Below are positions 38,662 to 47,162 of a stretch of DNA of 64,000 bases, one piece after another. Every line of letters begins with the position of its first letter. Within the stretch, counting starts at the first letter, position 1. The notes beneath the pieces are model-generated. The model searched no databases. It saw only the letters and a program-made list of their open reading frames with translations, and was not told where the DNA came from. A program made the translations under genes and the position numbers. The stretch covers positions 1,364,001 to 1,428,000 of the forward strand of contig NZ_VFNH01000002.1 of NCBI RefSeq assembly GCF_006715485.1, in the 5' to 3' direction. This DNA comes from Herbaspirillum sp. SJZ107 (GTDB lineage Bacteria > Pseudomonadota > Gammaproteobacteria > Burkholderiales > Burkholderiaceae_D).

Positions 38662-39462
38662 TTACTCCGGCAGGATCTCGAGCGTGGCCGAGTAGCTGTA
38701 GCGCTTGGCCGGACCGTCGGCGCCGGGGCCGCGCGGCGCGTCGGCCGGATAGGCGGCGCTCAGCCAGTACATGTTCGGCGCCGGCAGCGTGAAGCTGGCT
38801 TCGCCGTTGGCGTCGGTGCTGAGGCGCACTTCGTTGGCGGTGCCGCGGTACTTGACGCCGCCCGGGACCAGGCTGAACGGGAAGTTGGCGAGCGGTTTGC
38901 CGTCCAGCAGGAAGCGGAATCTGGCCCGTTCGCCGGCGTGCAGCTCGTTCGGGTGGCTGACCGGCACCATTTCCAGGCCGCTGCCGACCGGCTTCAGGGC
39001 GCCGGTGCTGGTCTTGTTGCGGGTGACGAAGGTGTCCTGGCGCTGGACCATGGTAGTGGTCTTGACGTCGGTGGCGCCGGCCGGGGCCTCGGGCGGGCCG
39101 CCGCGGCCGAAGCGCTTGGTCTCGCCGTTCAGTTTATAGGTGCCCATGACGTTGGTCGCGGCCAGCGTGAAGCGGTAGGTGCCGTCCTTGGGCAGCTGGA
39201 CGTCGACCGTGGAGCGGTGCTTGCCGACGCTCGGCGCCGGCGCCTGGCTGCTGGTGCCGTCCGGGGCGATGACGGTCAGGCCTTCCATGCGCAGCGGCAT
39301 GTGGTCGACGTCGAACAGGCCTTCCGAGACGGCGCCGTCGATCGTGACCCAGGTCTCGCGGTCGGATTCGATCAGGGTCTGGGTCGGCACCATCCACGGA
39401 CGGTGGGCGTGGGCGGAGAAAGCGGCGCCGGCCAGCGCCAGCACGATGACGATTTTTTTCAT
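38662..39462 (-). CDS. DUF4198 periplasmic protein
   Basis: This 266-residue exported protein has signal peptide IVIVLALAGAAFSAHA and a mature start HRPWMVP. That start and the beta-rich repeats (GKHRSTVDVQLPKDGTYRFTL, ANGEASFTLPAPNMYWLSA) match DUF4198, a family compared with periplasmic metal-transport accessory proteins (NikM-like). The N-terminal His of the mature protein could be a metal ligand. The start at 39462 follows ggagacctgcc. It lies in the PepSY-DUF2271-DUF4198-apbE-reductase operon. Confidence 0.82.
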   Translation of the reverse strand: MKKIVIVLALAGAAFSAHAHRPWMVPTQTLIESDRETWVTIDGAVSEGLFDVDHMPLRMEGLTVIAPDGTSSQAPAPSVGKHRSTVDVQLPKDGTYRFTLAATNVMGTYKLNGETKRFGRGGPPEAPAGATDVKTTTMVQRQDTFVTRNKTSTGALKPVGSGLEMVPVSHPNELHAGERARFRFLLDGKPLANFPFSLVPGGVKYRGTANEVRLSTDANGEASFTLPAPNMYWLSAAYPADAPRGPGADGPAKRYSYSATLEILPE

Positions 39463-39475
39463 GGCAGGTCTCCAG

Positions 39476-40000
39476 TTATTGGACGGCGATCGATACCGCG
39501 CCCAGCTCTTCCTTGCCGGCGGCCGAATTTGCACCACCAGCGGCCAGCTTGCCCTTGGCCGGCCAGGTGAAGGGCACGCGCACCAGTTCGCGGCCGCCGG
39601 CTTCGCGCGCGGCTTCGATCACCAGCTTGTAGTCGCCGGCCGGCAGTTTGTCGAGGCCGGCCTTGGCGCCGGCGAAGGTGAGGGTCTGGGTGCCGGCGGC
39701 ACGGGTGGCGCCGGACACGCCGTCGATCGGCAGCTGGGTGTCGCGCCCGGCCTTGCGCCACCAGGTGCGCAGGTCCTTGACCCACTTCTCGCCGGCATTG
39801 TTCGGCTTCTTGACGTCGTACAGCACGGCAAGAGTAGTAGCGACAGTCTGGTCGGCGCGCTCGACCCAGATCGCGACATAGGGCTTGTGGTACTCGGCCA
39901 CGTTCAGCTGGGGCAGGTCGAACTTGACGGTCAGGTCGGCAGCCATGGCACCGCTGGAGACGAGCGGCAGGGTCAGGGCGAGCGTGCGGGACAGTTTCAT
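39476..40000 (-). CDS. DUF2271 periplasmic protein with ApbE-type flavinylation motif
   Basis: This 174-residue exported protein has signal peptide TLALTLPLVSSGAMAA. The mature domain is all-beta, like DUF2271 (YVAIWVERADQTVATTLAVLYD, WVKDLRTWWRK). The segment D93-G-V-S-G-A-T99 matches the D-x-x-S-G-A-T motif in which ApbE attaches FMN to the Thr. ApbE is encoded in the same operon. It is therefore a likely periplasmic FMN-bearing electron carrier between the PepSY membrane protein and a periplasmic acceptor. The chemistry is inferred. The motif and context are seen. Confidence 0.85.
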   Translation of the reverse strand: MKLSRTLALTLPLVSSGAMAADLTVKFDLPQLNVAEYHKPYVAIWVERADQTVATTLAVLYDVKKPNNAGEKWVKDLRTWWRKAGRDTQLPIDGVSGATRAAGTQTLTFAGAKAGLDKLPAGDYKLVIEAAREAGGRELVRVPFTWPAKGKLAAGGANSAAGKEELGAVSIAVQ

Positions 40001-40029
40001 GGATCGCTTTCTCGGTGAGTGTATTTATA

Positions 40030-40710
40030 TTAGTGAACGAACAGCAGGGCCAGCACGATCGGCAGCACGATGCCGAAGCCGATCACCGGCCAGGTCGACG
40101 GCCGGTTGGCCGCGTGGTATTTCATGATCAGGAAACCGGTGATGCAGAACACCAGGCAGGCGATCGCGAAGATGTCGATGAACCAGCTCCACACGGTGCC
40201 GGCGTTGCGGCCCTTGTGCATGTCGTTCAGCCAGGAGATCCAGCCGCGGTCGGTCTTTTCGTATTCGGCCTGGCCATCCGCGCCGATGCGCAGCCAGGCG
40301 TCGCCGCCGGGGCGCGGCAGGGCCACGTAGGCGTCTTCCTCGCTCCATTCGGCACGCACGCCGCGCACCTCGACCGGGAAGGTGCGTTCGGCCCAGTCGG
40401 CCAGTGCGGCCGGCAGCGGCAGCTTGGCGTCCGGATGTTCGGTGGCGAAGGCTTCGAGTTCTTTCTGCAGCGGCGGCGGCAGGCTCGCCTTCAGGCGCGT
40501 CACGCTGGGCCTGGCTTCGATCTGCGCCGCGTGGTTCAGCGTGAAGCCGGTCACGCTGAACAGCAGCATGGCCATCAGGCAGATGGCGGAACTGATCCAG
40601 TGCCACTGGTGCAGCTGGCGCAGGAAGACGGCGCGGCGCGCGCCCGGCAAAGTCGGCGTATCCTGTTCGGGTGCGGCAGCGGATGCGGGCGTGGGCGTGG
40701 ATGAGCTCAT
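40030..40710 (-). CDS. PepSY-associated transmembrane protein
   Basis: This 226-residue membrane protein of the PepSY_TM type has a first span at LHQWHWISSAICLMAMLLFSVTG with two His and a trailing NHAAQ. A periplasmic PepSY-like domain follows (~residues 60-165), then SWLNDMHKGRNAG and two closely spaced C-terminal spans. The His residues in and beside the spans suit heme b binding and transmembrane electron transfer. It is the first gene of the operon. The ATG at 40710 has no ribosome site and coincides with the expected transcription start of the Fur-controlled promoter, suggesting a leaderless mRNA. Confidence 0.84.
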   Translation of the reverse strand: MSSSTPTPASAAAPEQDTPTLPGARRAVFLRQLHQWHWISSAICLMAMLLFSVTGFTLNHAAQIEARPSVTRLKASLPPPLQKELEAFATEHPDAKLPLPAALADWAERTFPVEVRGVRAEWSEEDAYVALPRPGGDAWLRIGADGQAEYEKTDRGWISWLNDMHKGRNAGTVWSWFIDIFAIACLVFCITGFLIMKYHAANRPSTWPVIGFGIVLPIVLALLFVH

Positions 40711-40715
40711 GGGTA

Positions 40716-40745
40716 AATGATAACGATTATCATTTAGATGGTCAA
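40716..40745 (-). promoter_or_regulatory. Fur-controlled promoter of the PepSY/apbE operon
   Basis: On the minus strand a -35 TTGACC (40745-40740) and a -10 TATCAT (40722-40717) are separated by exactly 17 bp. The near-perfect Fur box aatgataacgattatcatt covers 40716-40734 and the whole -10. The ATG begins 7 bases after the -10. Confidence 0.82.
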
Positions 40746-40953
40746 CCGTCACATATGGCAACAAATTATGTGTCTGCGGTGTCTGTCTGATGTCACCGCT
40801 TGCGTTACAATACCGTGCGCAAAATGGGCAGCAGGCTGTTGTTTTTCTCGCCCCTTGAATGTGTCGTAAAGTCCTTCCCCCACAACTTGAGTAGTAGTGC
40901 GATCCGCTAACCGGTCAGGCCGTGTCGCGGAAGGTTAGATAACCCGCCCTAAG

Positions 40954-40976
40954 TTCGCGAAACGCGAAGAAAGGTG
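40954..40976 (+). promoter_or_regulatory. Hairpin directly before the sucA ribosome site
   Basis: A perfect inverted repeat ttcgcg-aaa-cgcgaa (40954-40968) is followed at once by aaaggtga, the sucA Shine-Dalgarno. In RNA it would form a small stem next to the ribosome site and could affect translation. No other clear element was found in the rest of the sucA leader. Confidence 0.4.
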
Positions 40977-40983
40977 AGCAAGA

Positions 40984-43839
40984 ATGATGCAACAATATAA
41001 CGCCAACTCCTACCTGTTCGGCGGTAACGCGCCGTATGTGGAAGAGTTGTACGAAGCGTACCTGAGCAATCCGGGTTCGGTCCCGGACAACTGGCGCGCT
41101 TATTTCGACGCCATGCAGCACATGCCTGCGGTCGATGGTTCCGCCAAGCCGGACGTGGATCACTCGTCCGTGATCGCCTCCTTCGCCGAGCGCGCCAAGC
41201 AGGGCCCGATCCGCACCGTGACCGCATCGCCTGACGCCGAACTCGGCCGCAAGCGCGTCGCCGTGACCCAGCTGATCGCCGCCTACCGCTACCTCGGTTC
41301 GCGCTGGGCCAACCTGGACCCGCTGCAGCGCCAGGAACGTCCGCCGATCCCGGAACTGGATCCCGCCTTCTACGGTTTCACCGAAGCCGACCTCGACACC
41401 AAATTCAATATCAGCAACACCTATTTCGGCAAGGACGACGCATCGCTGCGCGACCTGCTGAACATGTTGCGCGATACCTACTGCCGTTCGATCGGCGCTG
41501 AATTCATGTACGTCAGCGACCCGACCGAAAAGCGCTGGCTGCAGGAAAAGCTGGAGTCGATCCGCTCGACCCCGGCCTTTACTGCCGAAAAGAAAAAGCA
41601 CATCCTCGAGCGCCTGACCGCGGCCGAAGGCCTGGAACGCTACCTCCACACCAAGTACGTCGGCGCCAAGCGCTTCTCGCTGGAAGGCGGCGAATCCTTC
41701 ATTGCCTCGATGGACGAAGTGATCCAGCGCGCCGGTGAGCAGGGCGTGCAGGAAATCGTCATCGGCATGGCCCACCGCGGCCGCCTGAACGTGCTGGTCA
41801 ACACCCTGGGCAAGGCCCCGGGCGACCTGTTCGAAGAATTCGAAGGCAAGCACGCCGACGACCTGCCGTCGGGCGACGTGAAATACCACCAGGGCTTCTC
41901 GAGCGACATCTCGACCCCGGGCGGCCCGGTCCACCTGTCGCTGGCGTTCAACCCGTCGCACCTGGAAATCGTCAACCCGGTCGTCGAAGGCTCGGTCAAG
42001 GCGCGCATGGAGCGCCGCGGCGACCGCCAGGGCAAGGAAGTGCTGCCGATCCTGGTGCACGGCGACGCCGCCTTCGCCGGCCAGGGCGTGGTCATGGAAA
42101 CCCTGAACCTGGCCCAGACCCGCGGCTACGGCACCGGCGGTACCGTCCACCTGGTCATCAACAACCAGATCGGCTTCACCACCTCCGACCCGCGCGATGC
42201 GCGCTCGACCCTGTATTGCACCGACGTCGTCAAGATGATCGAGGCACCGGTGCTGCACGTGAACGCCGACGATCCGGAAGCCGTCGTGCTGGCCACCCAG
42301 ATCGCGATGGACTACCGCACCGAGTTCCACAAGGACGTGGTGGTCGACATCATCTGCTACCGCAAGCTGGGCCACAACGAGCAGGACACCCCGGCCCTGA
42401 CTCAGCCGCTGATGTACAAGAAGATCGCCAAGCACCCGGGCACCCGCAAGATGTACGCGGACAAGCTGGCTGCGCAGAACACCATCGCCGCCGACGGCGG
42501 CGACCAGCTGGTCGCCGAGTACCGCGCCGCGATGGACGCCGGCAAGCACACCACCGACCCGGTGCTGACCGACTTCAAGAACAAGTACGCCGTCGACTGG
42601 GCGCCGTTCCTCAACAAGAAGTGGACCGACGCCGCCGACACCGCGGTGCCGCTGACCGAGCTGAAACGCCTGGCCCAGCGCATCACCACCGTGCCGGAAA
42701 ACTTCAAGCTGCACTCGCTGGTCGAGAAGGTGCTGGGCGACCGCGCCAAGATGGGCCAGGGCGAGATGAACCTCGACTGGGGCATGGGCGAACACCTGGC
42801 CTACGCATCGCTGCTGGCCTCGGGCTACGCCGTGCGCCTGTCGGGCCAGGATGCCGGCCGCGGCACCTTCGTGCACCGCCACGCCGTGCTGCACGACCAG
42901 AACCGCGAGCGCTGGGACCAGGGCATCTACCTGCCGCTGGCCAACGTCCAGGAAAACCAGGCCAACTTCACCGTGATCGACTCGGTGCTGTCGGAAGAAG
43001 CGGTGCTGGGCTTCGAATACGGCTACTCGACCGCCGAACCGAACACCCTGACCATCTGGGAAGGCCAGTTCGGCGACTTCGTCAACGGTGCGCAGGTCGT
43101 GATCGACCAGTTCATCGCTTCCGGCGAAGTGAAGTGGGGCCGCGCCTCGGGCCTGGTGCTGATGCTGCCGCACGGCTACGAAGGCCAGGGTCCGGAGCAC
43201 TCGTCGGCCCGTATCGAGCGCTTCCTGCAGCTGTGCGCCGACCACAACATGCAAGTCGTGCAGCCGACCACCGCCGCCCAGATCTTCCACCTGCTGCGCC
43301 GCCAGATGGTGCGCCAGTTCCGCAAGCCGCTGGTGATCTTCACGCCGAAGTCGCTGCTGCGTAACAAGGACGCCGGCTCGGCGCTGACCGACCTGGCCAA
43401 GGGCGGTTTCCAGACCGTGATTCCGGAACTGGACGACAAGATCGACGCCAACAAGGTCAAGCGCGTGATCGCCTGCTCGGGCAAGGTCTACTACGACCTG
43501 GTCAATGCACGCAAGACGCGCGGCGTCAGTGACACCGCCATCATCCGTATCGAGCAGCTGTATCCGTTCCCGCACAAGGCATTCGGCGCCGAACTGAAGC
43601 GCTACCCGAACGCCACCGAAGTGGTGTGGGCACAGGACGAGCCGCAAAACCAGGGTCCGTGGTTCCAGATCCAGCACAACCTGTTCGAAAGCATGGAAGC
43701 AGGCCAGCGCCTGGCCTATGCCGGCCGTCCGGCTTCCGCAGCGCCTGCCGTCGGTTACGCCGACAAGCACATCGCGCAGCAGAAGGAACTGCTGGATACC
43801 GCGTTCTCGAAGCTCAAGGGTTTCATCCTGACGAAATAA
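40984..43839 (+). CDS. sucA: 2-oxoglutarate dehydrogenase E1 component
   Basis: This 951-residue thiamine-diphosphate-dependent E1 subunit decarboxylates 2-oxoglutarate in the TCA cycle. The N-terminus (SYLFGGNAPYVEELYEAYLSNP) is the E2-binding segment. Conserved motifs include RFSLEGGESFIASMDEVI, IGMAHRGRLNVLVN, the thiamine-binding GDAAFAGQGVV...NNQIGFTT, and YGYSTAEPNTLTIWEGQFGDF. The length is normal for the family. A perfect 16-bp hairpin with a T run follows the gene, before odhB. Confidence 0.96.
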   Translation: MMQQYNANSYLFGGNAPYVEELYEAYLSNPGSVPDNWRAYFDAMQHMPAVDGSAKPDVDHSSVIASFAERAKQGPIRTVTASPDAELGRKRVAVTQLIAAYRYLGSRWANLDPLQRQERPPIPELDPAFYGFTEADLDTKFNISNTYFGKDDASLRDLLNMLRDTYCRSIGAEFMYVSDPTEKRWLQEKLESIRSTPAFTAEKKKHILERLTAAEGLERYLHTKYVGAKRFSLEGGESFIASMDEVIQRAGEQGVQEIVIGMAHRGRLNVLVNTLGKAPGDLFEEFEGKHADDLPSGDVKYHQGFSSDISTPGGPVHLSLAFNPSHLEIVNPVVEGSVKARMERRGDRQGKEVLPILVHGDAAFAGQGVVMETLNLAQTRGYGTGGTVHLVINNQIGFTTSDPRDARSTLYCTDVVKMIEAPVLHVNADDPEAVVLATQIAMDYRTEFHKDVVVDIICYRKLGHNEQDTPALTQPLMYKKIAKHPGTRKMYADKLAAQNTIAADGGDQLVAEYRAAMDAGKHTTDPVLTDFKNKYAVDWAPFLNKKWTDAADTAVPLTELKRLAQRITTVPENFKLHSLVEKVLGDRAKMGQGEMNLDWGMGEHLAYASLLASGYAVRLSGQDAGRGTFVHRHAVLHDQNRERWDQGIYLPLANVQENQANFTVIDSVLSEEAVLGFEYGYSTAEPNTLTIWEGQFGDFVNGAQVVIDQFIASGEVKWGRASGLVLMLPHGYEGQGPEHSSARIERFLQLCADHNMQVVQPTTAAQIFHLLRRQMVRQFRKPLVIFTPKSLLRNKDAGSALTDLAKGGFQTVIPELDDKIDANKVKRVIACSGKVYYDLVNARKTRGVSDTAIIRIEQLYPFPHKAFGAELKRYPNATEVVWAQDEPQNQGPWFQIQHNLFESMEAGQRLAYAGRPASAAPAVGYADKHIAQQKELLDTAFSKLKGFILTK

Positions 43840-43857
43840 GCGGCTACGTCCGACATG

Positions 43858-43898
43858 ACCCCGTGCTGCATGTGAAGCACATGCAGCACGGGGTTTTT
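43858..43898 (+). terminator. Strong terminator-like hairpin between sucA and odhB
   Basis: Arms accccgtgctgcatgt (43858-43873) and acatgcagcacggggt (43879-43894) are perfect over 16 bp around a 5-base loop and are followed by tttt. It meets every criterion for an intrinsic terminator, yet lies inside the sucA-odhB gene pair, 26 bp before odhB. Confidence 0.85.
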
Positions 43899-43924
43899 AC
43901 AGCACAAATATTGGAGTTTTCTAA

Positions 43925-45223
43925 ATGGCACAAATCGAAGTCAAGGTCCCCCAGCTGTCGGAATCGGTCGCAGAAGCGACCCTGCTGTCGTGGCACAAGA
44001 AGGTCGGCGAATCCGTTTCGCGCGACGAGAACATGATCGACATCGAGACCGACAAGGTGGTCCTGGAACTGCCGGCACCGTCCGCCGGCGTGATCGTGCA
44101 GCTGATCAAGGCCGACGGCGCCACCGTCGTTGCCGGTGAAACCATCGCGATCATCGATACCGAAGCCTCGGCCCAGACCAGCCCGATCTCGATCACCGCC
44201 GCACCAGTCGCCAACGCGCCGGTTACCGCTGCCGCACCGCATTCGACCCCGGCCGCCACCGGCGCAGCGCCGGCTGCCGGCAGCAAGTCGGACGTCGCCA
44301 TGCCGGCCGCCGCCAAGATCCTGGCCGACAACAACCTGAGCACCTCGGATGCCAGCGGCACCGGCCGTGACGGCCGCGTGACCAAGGGCGACGCCCTGGC
44401 CGCCGTCGCCAACAAGCCTGCCGGCGCCGCCGCACCGGCACCGGCCGCACCGGCACCGCTGCAGCAGCAGGCACCGAAGGCAGCATTGCCGCAAGTCGCC
44501 GCCCCGGCCGCCAACCTGGGCGACCGTCCGGAAGAGCGCGTGCCGATGAGCCGCCTGCGCGCCCGTATCGCCGAGCGCCTGCTGCAGTCGCAGTCGACCA
44601 ACGCCATCCTGACCACCTTCAATGAAGTCAACATGAAGCCGGTCATGGACCTGCGCGCCAAGTACAAGGACAAGTTCGAGAAAGAGCACGGCGTCAAGCT
44701 GGGCTTCATGTCCTTCTTCGTCAAGGCCGCCGTCGCCGCACTGAAGAAGTACCCGATCCTGAACGCGTCGGTCGACGGTAATGACATCATCTACCACGGC
44801 TACTTCGACATCGGTATCGCCGTCGGTTCGCCGCGCGGCCTGGTGGTGCCGATCCTGCGCAACGCCGACCAGATGTCGATCGCCGAGATCGAGAAGAAGA
44901 TCGGCGAATTCGGCCAGAAGGCCAAGGACGGCAAGCTGACCCTGGAAGACCTGACCGGCGGTACCTTCTCGATCTCGAACGGCGGCACCTTCGGCTCGAT
45001 GCTGTCGACCCCGATCATCAACCCGCCGCAGTCGGCGATCCTGGGCGTGCACGCGACCAAGGACCGTGCCGTGGTCGAAAACGGCGAGATCGTGATCCGT
45101 CCGATGAACTACCTGGCGATGTCCTACGACCACCGCATCATCGACGGCCGCGAAGCCGTGCTGGGCCTGGTCGCCATGAAGGACGCGCTGGAAGATCCGT
45201 CGCGCCTGCTGCTCGACCTGTAA
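43925..45223 (+). CDS. odhB: Dihydrolipoyl succinyltransferase (2-oxoglutarate dehydrogenase E2)
   Basis: This 432-residue E2 subunit transfers succinyl from lipoyl to CoA. The N-terminal lipoyl domain has its Lys in [14 protein letters not shown] (DIETDKV). An Ala/Pro-rich linker and a peripheral-subunit-binding domain follow ([27 protein letters not shown]). The catalytic domain has the terminal active site [13 protein letters not shown]. It follows sucA after a terminator-like hairpin, and lpdA comes after one intervening gene. The start follows ggagttttctaa. Confidence 0.95.
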   Translation: MAQIEVKVPQLSESVAEATLLSWHKKVGESVSRDENMIDIETDKVVLELPAPSAGVIVQLIKADGATVVAGETIAIIDTEASAQTSPISITAAPVANAPVTAAAPHSTPAATGAAPAAGSKSDVAMPAAAKILADNNLSTSDASGTGRDGRVTKGDALAAVANKPAGAAAPAPAAPAPLQQQAPKAALPQVAAPAANLGDRPEERVPMSRLRARIAERLLQSQSTNAILTTFNEVNMKPVMDLRAKYKDKFEKEHGVKLGFMSFFVKAAVAALKKYPILNASVDGNDIIYHGYFDIGIAVGSPRGLVVPILRNADQMSIAEIEKKIGEFGQKAKDGKLTLEDLTGGTFSISNGGTFGSMLSTPIINPPQSAILGVHATKDRAVVENGEIVIRPMNYLAMSYDHRIIDGREAVLGLVAMKDALEDPSRLLLDL

Positions 45224-45285
45224 TCCGCCAGGACAGGGCGCCGGCCCGGTTCGTTTAATCGTTGTCTGATGGAAGGGGAGTCACC

Positions 45286-45624
45286 ATGATTGCCGATGAA
45301 ATCAAGCGTTTGCACGAACTGCACCAGGCCGGCGCCCTGACCGATGCCGAATTCGAACAGGCCAAGGCGAAGATCCTGTCGTCGGCCAACGTGCGCCTGG
45401 ACAAGGCCAGCAGCACGGCGGGCGCCGGCAGCTTCGGCGCCGAACTGAACGCCCTGCGCCGCTCGCGCACCGACCGCTGGCTGAGCGGCGTGTGCGGCGG
45501 CCTGGCGCGGGCCTCGGGTGTCGACGCGTGGGTGTGGCGGCTGGTATTCGTGCTGTTCACCCTCACATTCGGATTTGGCGCGGTGGTTTATGTGTTGTTG
45601 TGGATTTTCGTTCCAGAAGAATAA
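45286..45624 (+). CDS. SHOCT and PspC domain protein
   Basis: This 112-residue protein combines an N-terminal SHOCT-like helical motif (DEIKRLHELHQAGALTDAEFEQAKAKIL, residues ~3-30) with a C-terminal PspC domain. The PspC domain is SRTDRWLSGVCGGLARASGVDAWVWRLVFVLF followed by one span. PspC proteins take part in envelope-stress signalling in enterobacteria. Here the gene sits between odhB and lpdA of the 2-oxoglutarate dehydrogenase operon, an unusual neighbour with no clear link. The start at 45286 has ggaaggggag upstream. Confidence 0.85.
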   Translation: MIADEIKRLHELHQAGALTDAEFEQAKAKILSSANVRLDKASSTAGAGSFGAELNALRRSRTDRWLSGVCGGLARASGVDAWVWRLVFVLFTLTFGFGAVVYVLLWIFVPEE

Positions 45625-45659
45625 TTTCCCGCTAGATCGGGAACACAAGGAAACAATTG

Positions 45660-47093
45660 ATGAGCACCGAAAAACAATTTGACGTCGTCGTGATCGGCGG
45701 CGGCCCCGGCGGCTATGTGGCTGCCATCCGTGCAGCGCAGCTGGGCTTCAAGGTCGCCTGTATCGACGAAGCGCAGAACGCCAAGGGCGGTCCTGCCCTG
45801 GGCGGCACCTGCACCAACGTCGGCTGCATCCCGTCGAAGGCCCTGCTGCAGTCGTCGGAGCACTTCGAGCACGCCGGCCATGCCTTCAAGGAGCACGGCA
45901 TCAACGTGCAGGGCCTGCAACTCGACCTGGGCCAGATGCTCAAGCGCAAGGACGGCGTGGTCAAGGCCAACAACGACGGCATCGTCTACCTGTTCAAGAA
46001 GAACAAGGTCACCTTCTTCCATGGCCGCGGCACCCTGGCCGGCAAGGCCGGCGAAGGCTTCACCGTCAACGTCACCGGTCCGGCCACCGACACCCTCACC
46101 GCCAAGAACGTGATCGTCGCCACCGGCTCCAACCCGCGCGAACTGCCGGGCGCACCGTTCGACGAGAAGATCATCCTGTCGAACACCGGCGCACTGGCCA
46201 TCGATGCCGTCCCGGGCAAGCTGGGCGTGATCGGCGCCGGCGTGATCGGCCTGGAAATGGGTTCGGTCTGGCGCCGCCTGGGCGCCGACGTCACCGTGCT
46301 GGAAGGCCTGCCGGCCTTCCTGGGCGCGGTCGACCAGCAGATCGCCAAGGAAGCGCAGAAGGCCTTCACCAAGCAGGGCCTGGCGATCCACCTGGGCGTC
46401 AAGATCGGCGCGATCACCAACCGCGGTAATGACGTCACCGTCGAGTACAGCGACGCTGCCGGCACCGCGCAGACCGCCACCTTCGACCGCCTGATCGTCT
46501 CGATCGGCCGCGTGCCGAACACCAATGGCCTGGGCTTCGAGTCGGTCGGCCTGCAACTCGACGAGCGCGGCTTCATCGCCGTCGACGACGAGTGCCGCAC
46601 CGGCGTGCCGGGCATCTGGGCAGTGGGCGACGTCGTGCGCGGCCCGATGCTGGCGCACAAGGCCGAAGAAGAGGGCGTCGCGGTTGCCGAGCGCATCGCC
46701 GGCCAGCACGGCCATGTCAACTTCAACACCATCCCGTGGGTGATCTACACCTCGCCGGAAATCGCCTGGGTCGGCCGCACCGAAGAGCAGCTCAAGAAGG
46801 ATGGCGTCGCCTACAAGGCCGGCACCTTCCCGTTCATGGCCAACGGCCGTGCGCGCGCGCTGGGTGACACCACCGGCATGGTGAAAGTCATCGCCGATGC
46901 CACGACCGACGAGATCCTGGGCGTGCACATCGTCGGCCCGGTCGCTTCCGAGCTGATCTCGGAAGCCGTGGTCGCGATGGAGTTCAAGGCTTCGGCCGAA
47001 GACATCGCCCGCATCTGCCACGCGCACCCGACCCTGTCGGAAGCCACCAAGGAAGCCGCGCTGGCCGTCGACAAGCGTTCGCTGAACTTCTAA
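45660..47093 (+). CDS. lpdA: Dihydrolipoyl dehydrogenase (E3)
   Basis: This 477-residue FAD- and NAD-dependent E3 reoxidises dihydrolipoyl groups of the dehydrogenase complex. The FAD site is [13 protein letters not shown], the redox disulfide is in [15 protein letters not shown], the NAD site is [16 protein letters not shown], and the C-terminal catalytic His-Glu is in [10 protein letters not shown] start at ATG 45660, with aaggaaacaatt upstream, rather than the in-frame TTG at 45657. A hairpin with T run follows the gene. Confidence 0.96.
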   Translation: MSTEKQFDVVVIGGGPGGYVAAIRAAQLGFKVACIDEAQNAKGGPALGGTCTNVGCIPSKALLQSSEHFEHAGHAFKEHGINVQGLQLDLGQMLKRKDGVVKANNDGIVYLFKKNKVTFFHGRGTLAGKAGEGFTVNVTGPATDTLTAKNVIVATGSNPRELPGAPFDEKIILSNTGALAIDAVPGKLGVIGAGVIGLEMGSVWRRLGADVTVLEGLPAFLGAVDQQIAKEAQKAFTKQGLAIHLGVKIGAITNRGNDVTVEYSDAAGTAQTATFDRLIVSIGRVPNTNGLGFESVGLQLDERGFIAVDDECRTGVPGIWAVGDVVRGPMLAHKAEEEGVAVAERIAGQHGHVNFNTIPWVIYTSPEIAWVGRTEEQLKKDGVAYKAGTFPFMANGRARALGDTTGMVKVIADATTDEILGVHIVGPVASELISEAVVAMEFKASAEDIARICHAHPTLSEATKEAALAVDKRSLNF

Positions 47094-47114
47094 TCCGGTT
47101 GTCCTGACCGGTCG

Positions 47115-47150
47115 TGGGGTGGGCGGCACTGCCGTCCACCCCATATTTTT
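47115..47150 (+). terminator. Terminator after lpdA, gtggacgg-type palindrome
   Basis: Arms tggggtgggcggca (47115-47128) and tgccgtccacccca (47130-47143) pair with one wobble, followed by tattttt. It sits between lpdA and zapE. Confidence 0.78.
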
Positions 47151-47162
47151 GATGTCATCCTC

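Noticed and set aside
40915..43770. A 951-codon antisense frame over sucA
   Set aside because: Shadow of the sucA coding frame; the composition (V, G, L, R, D, H) is typical of reversed GC-rich codons.
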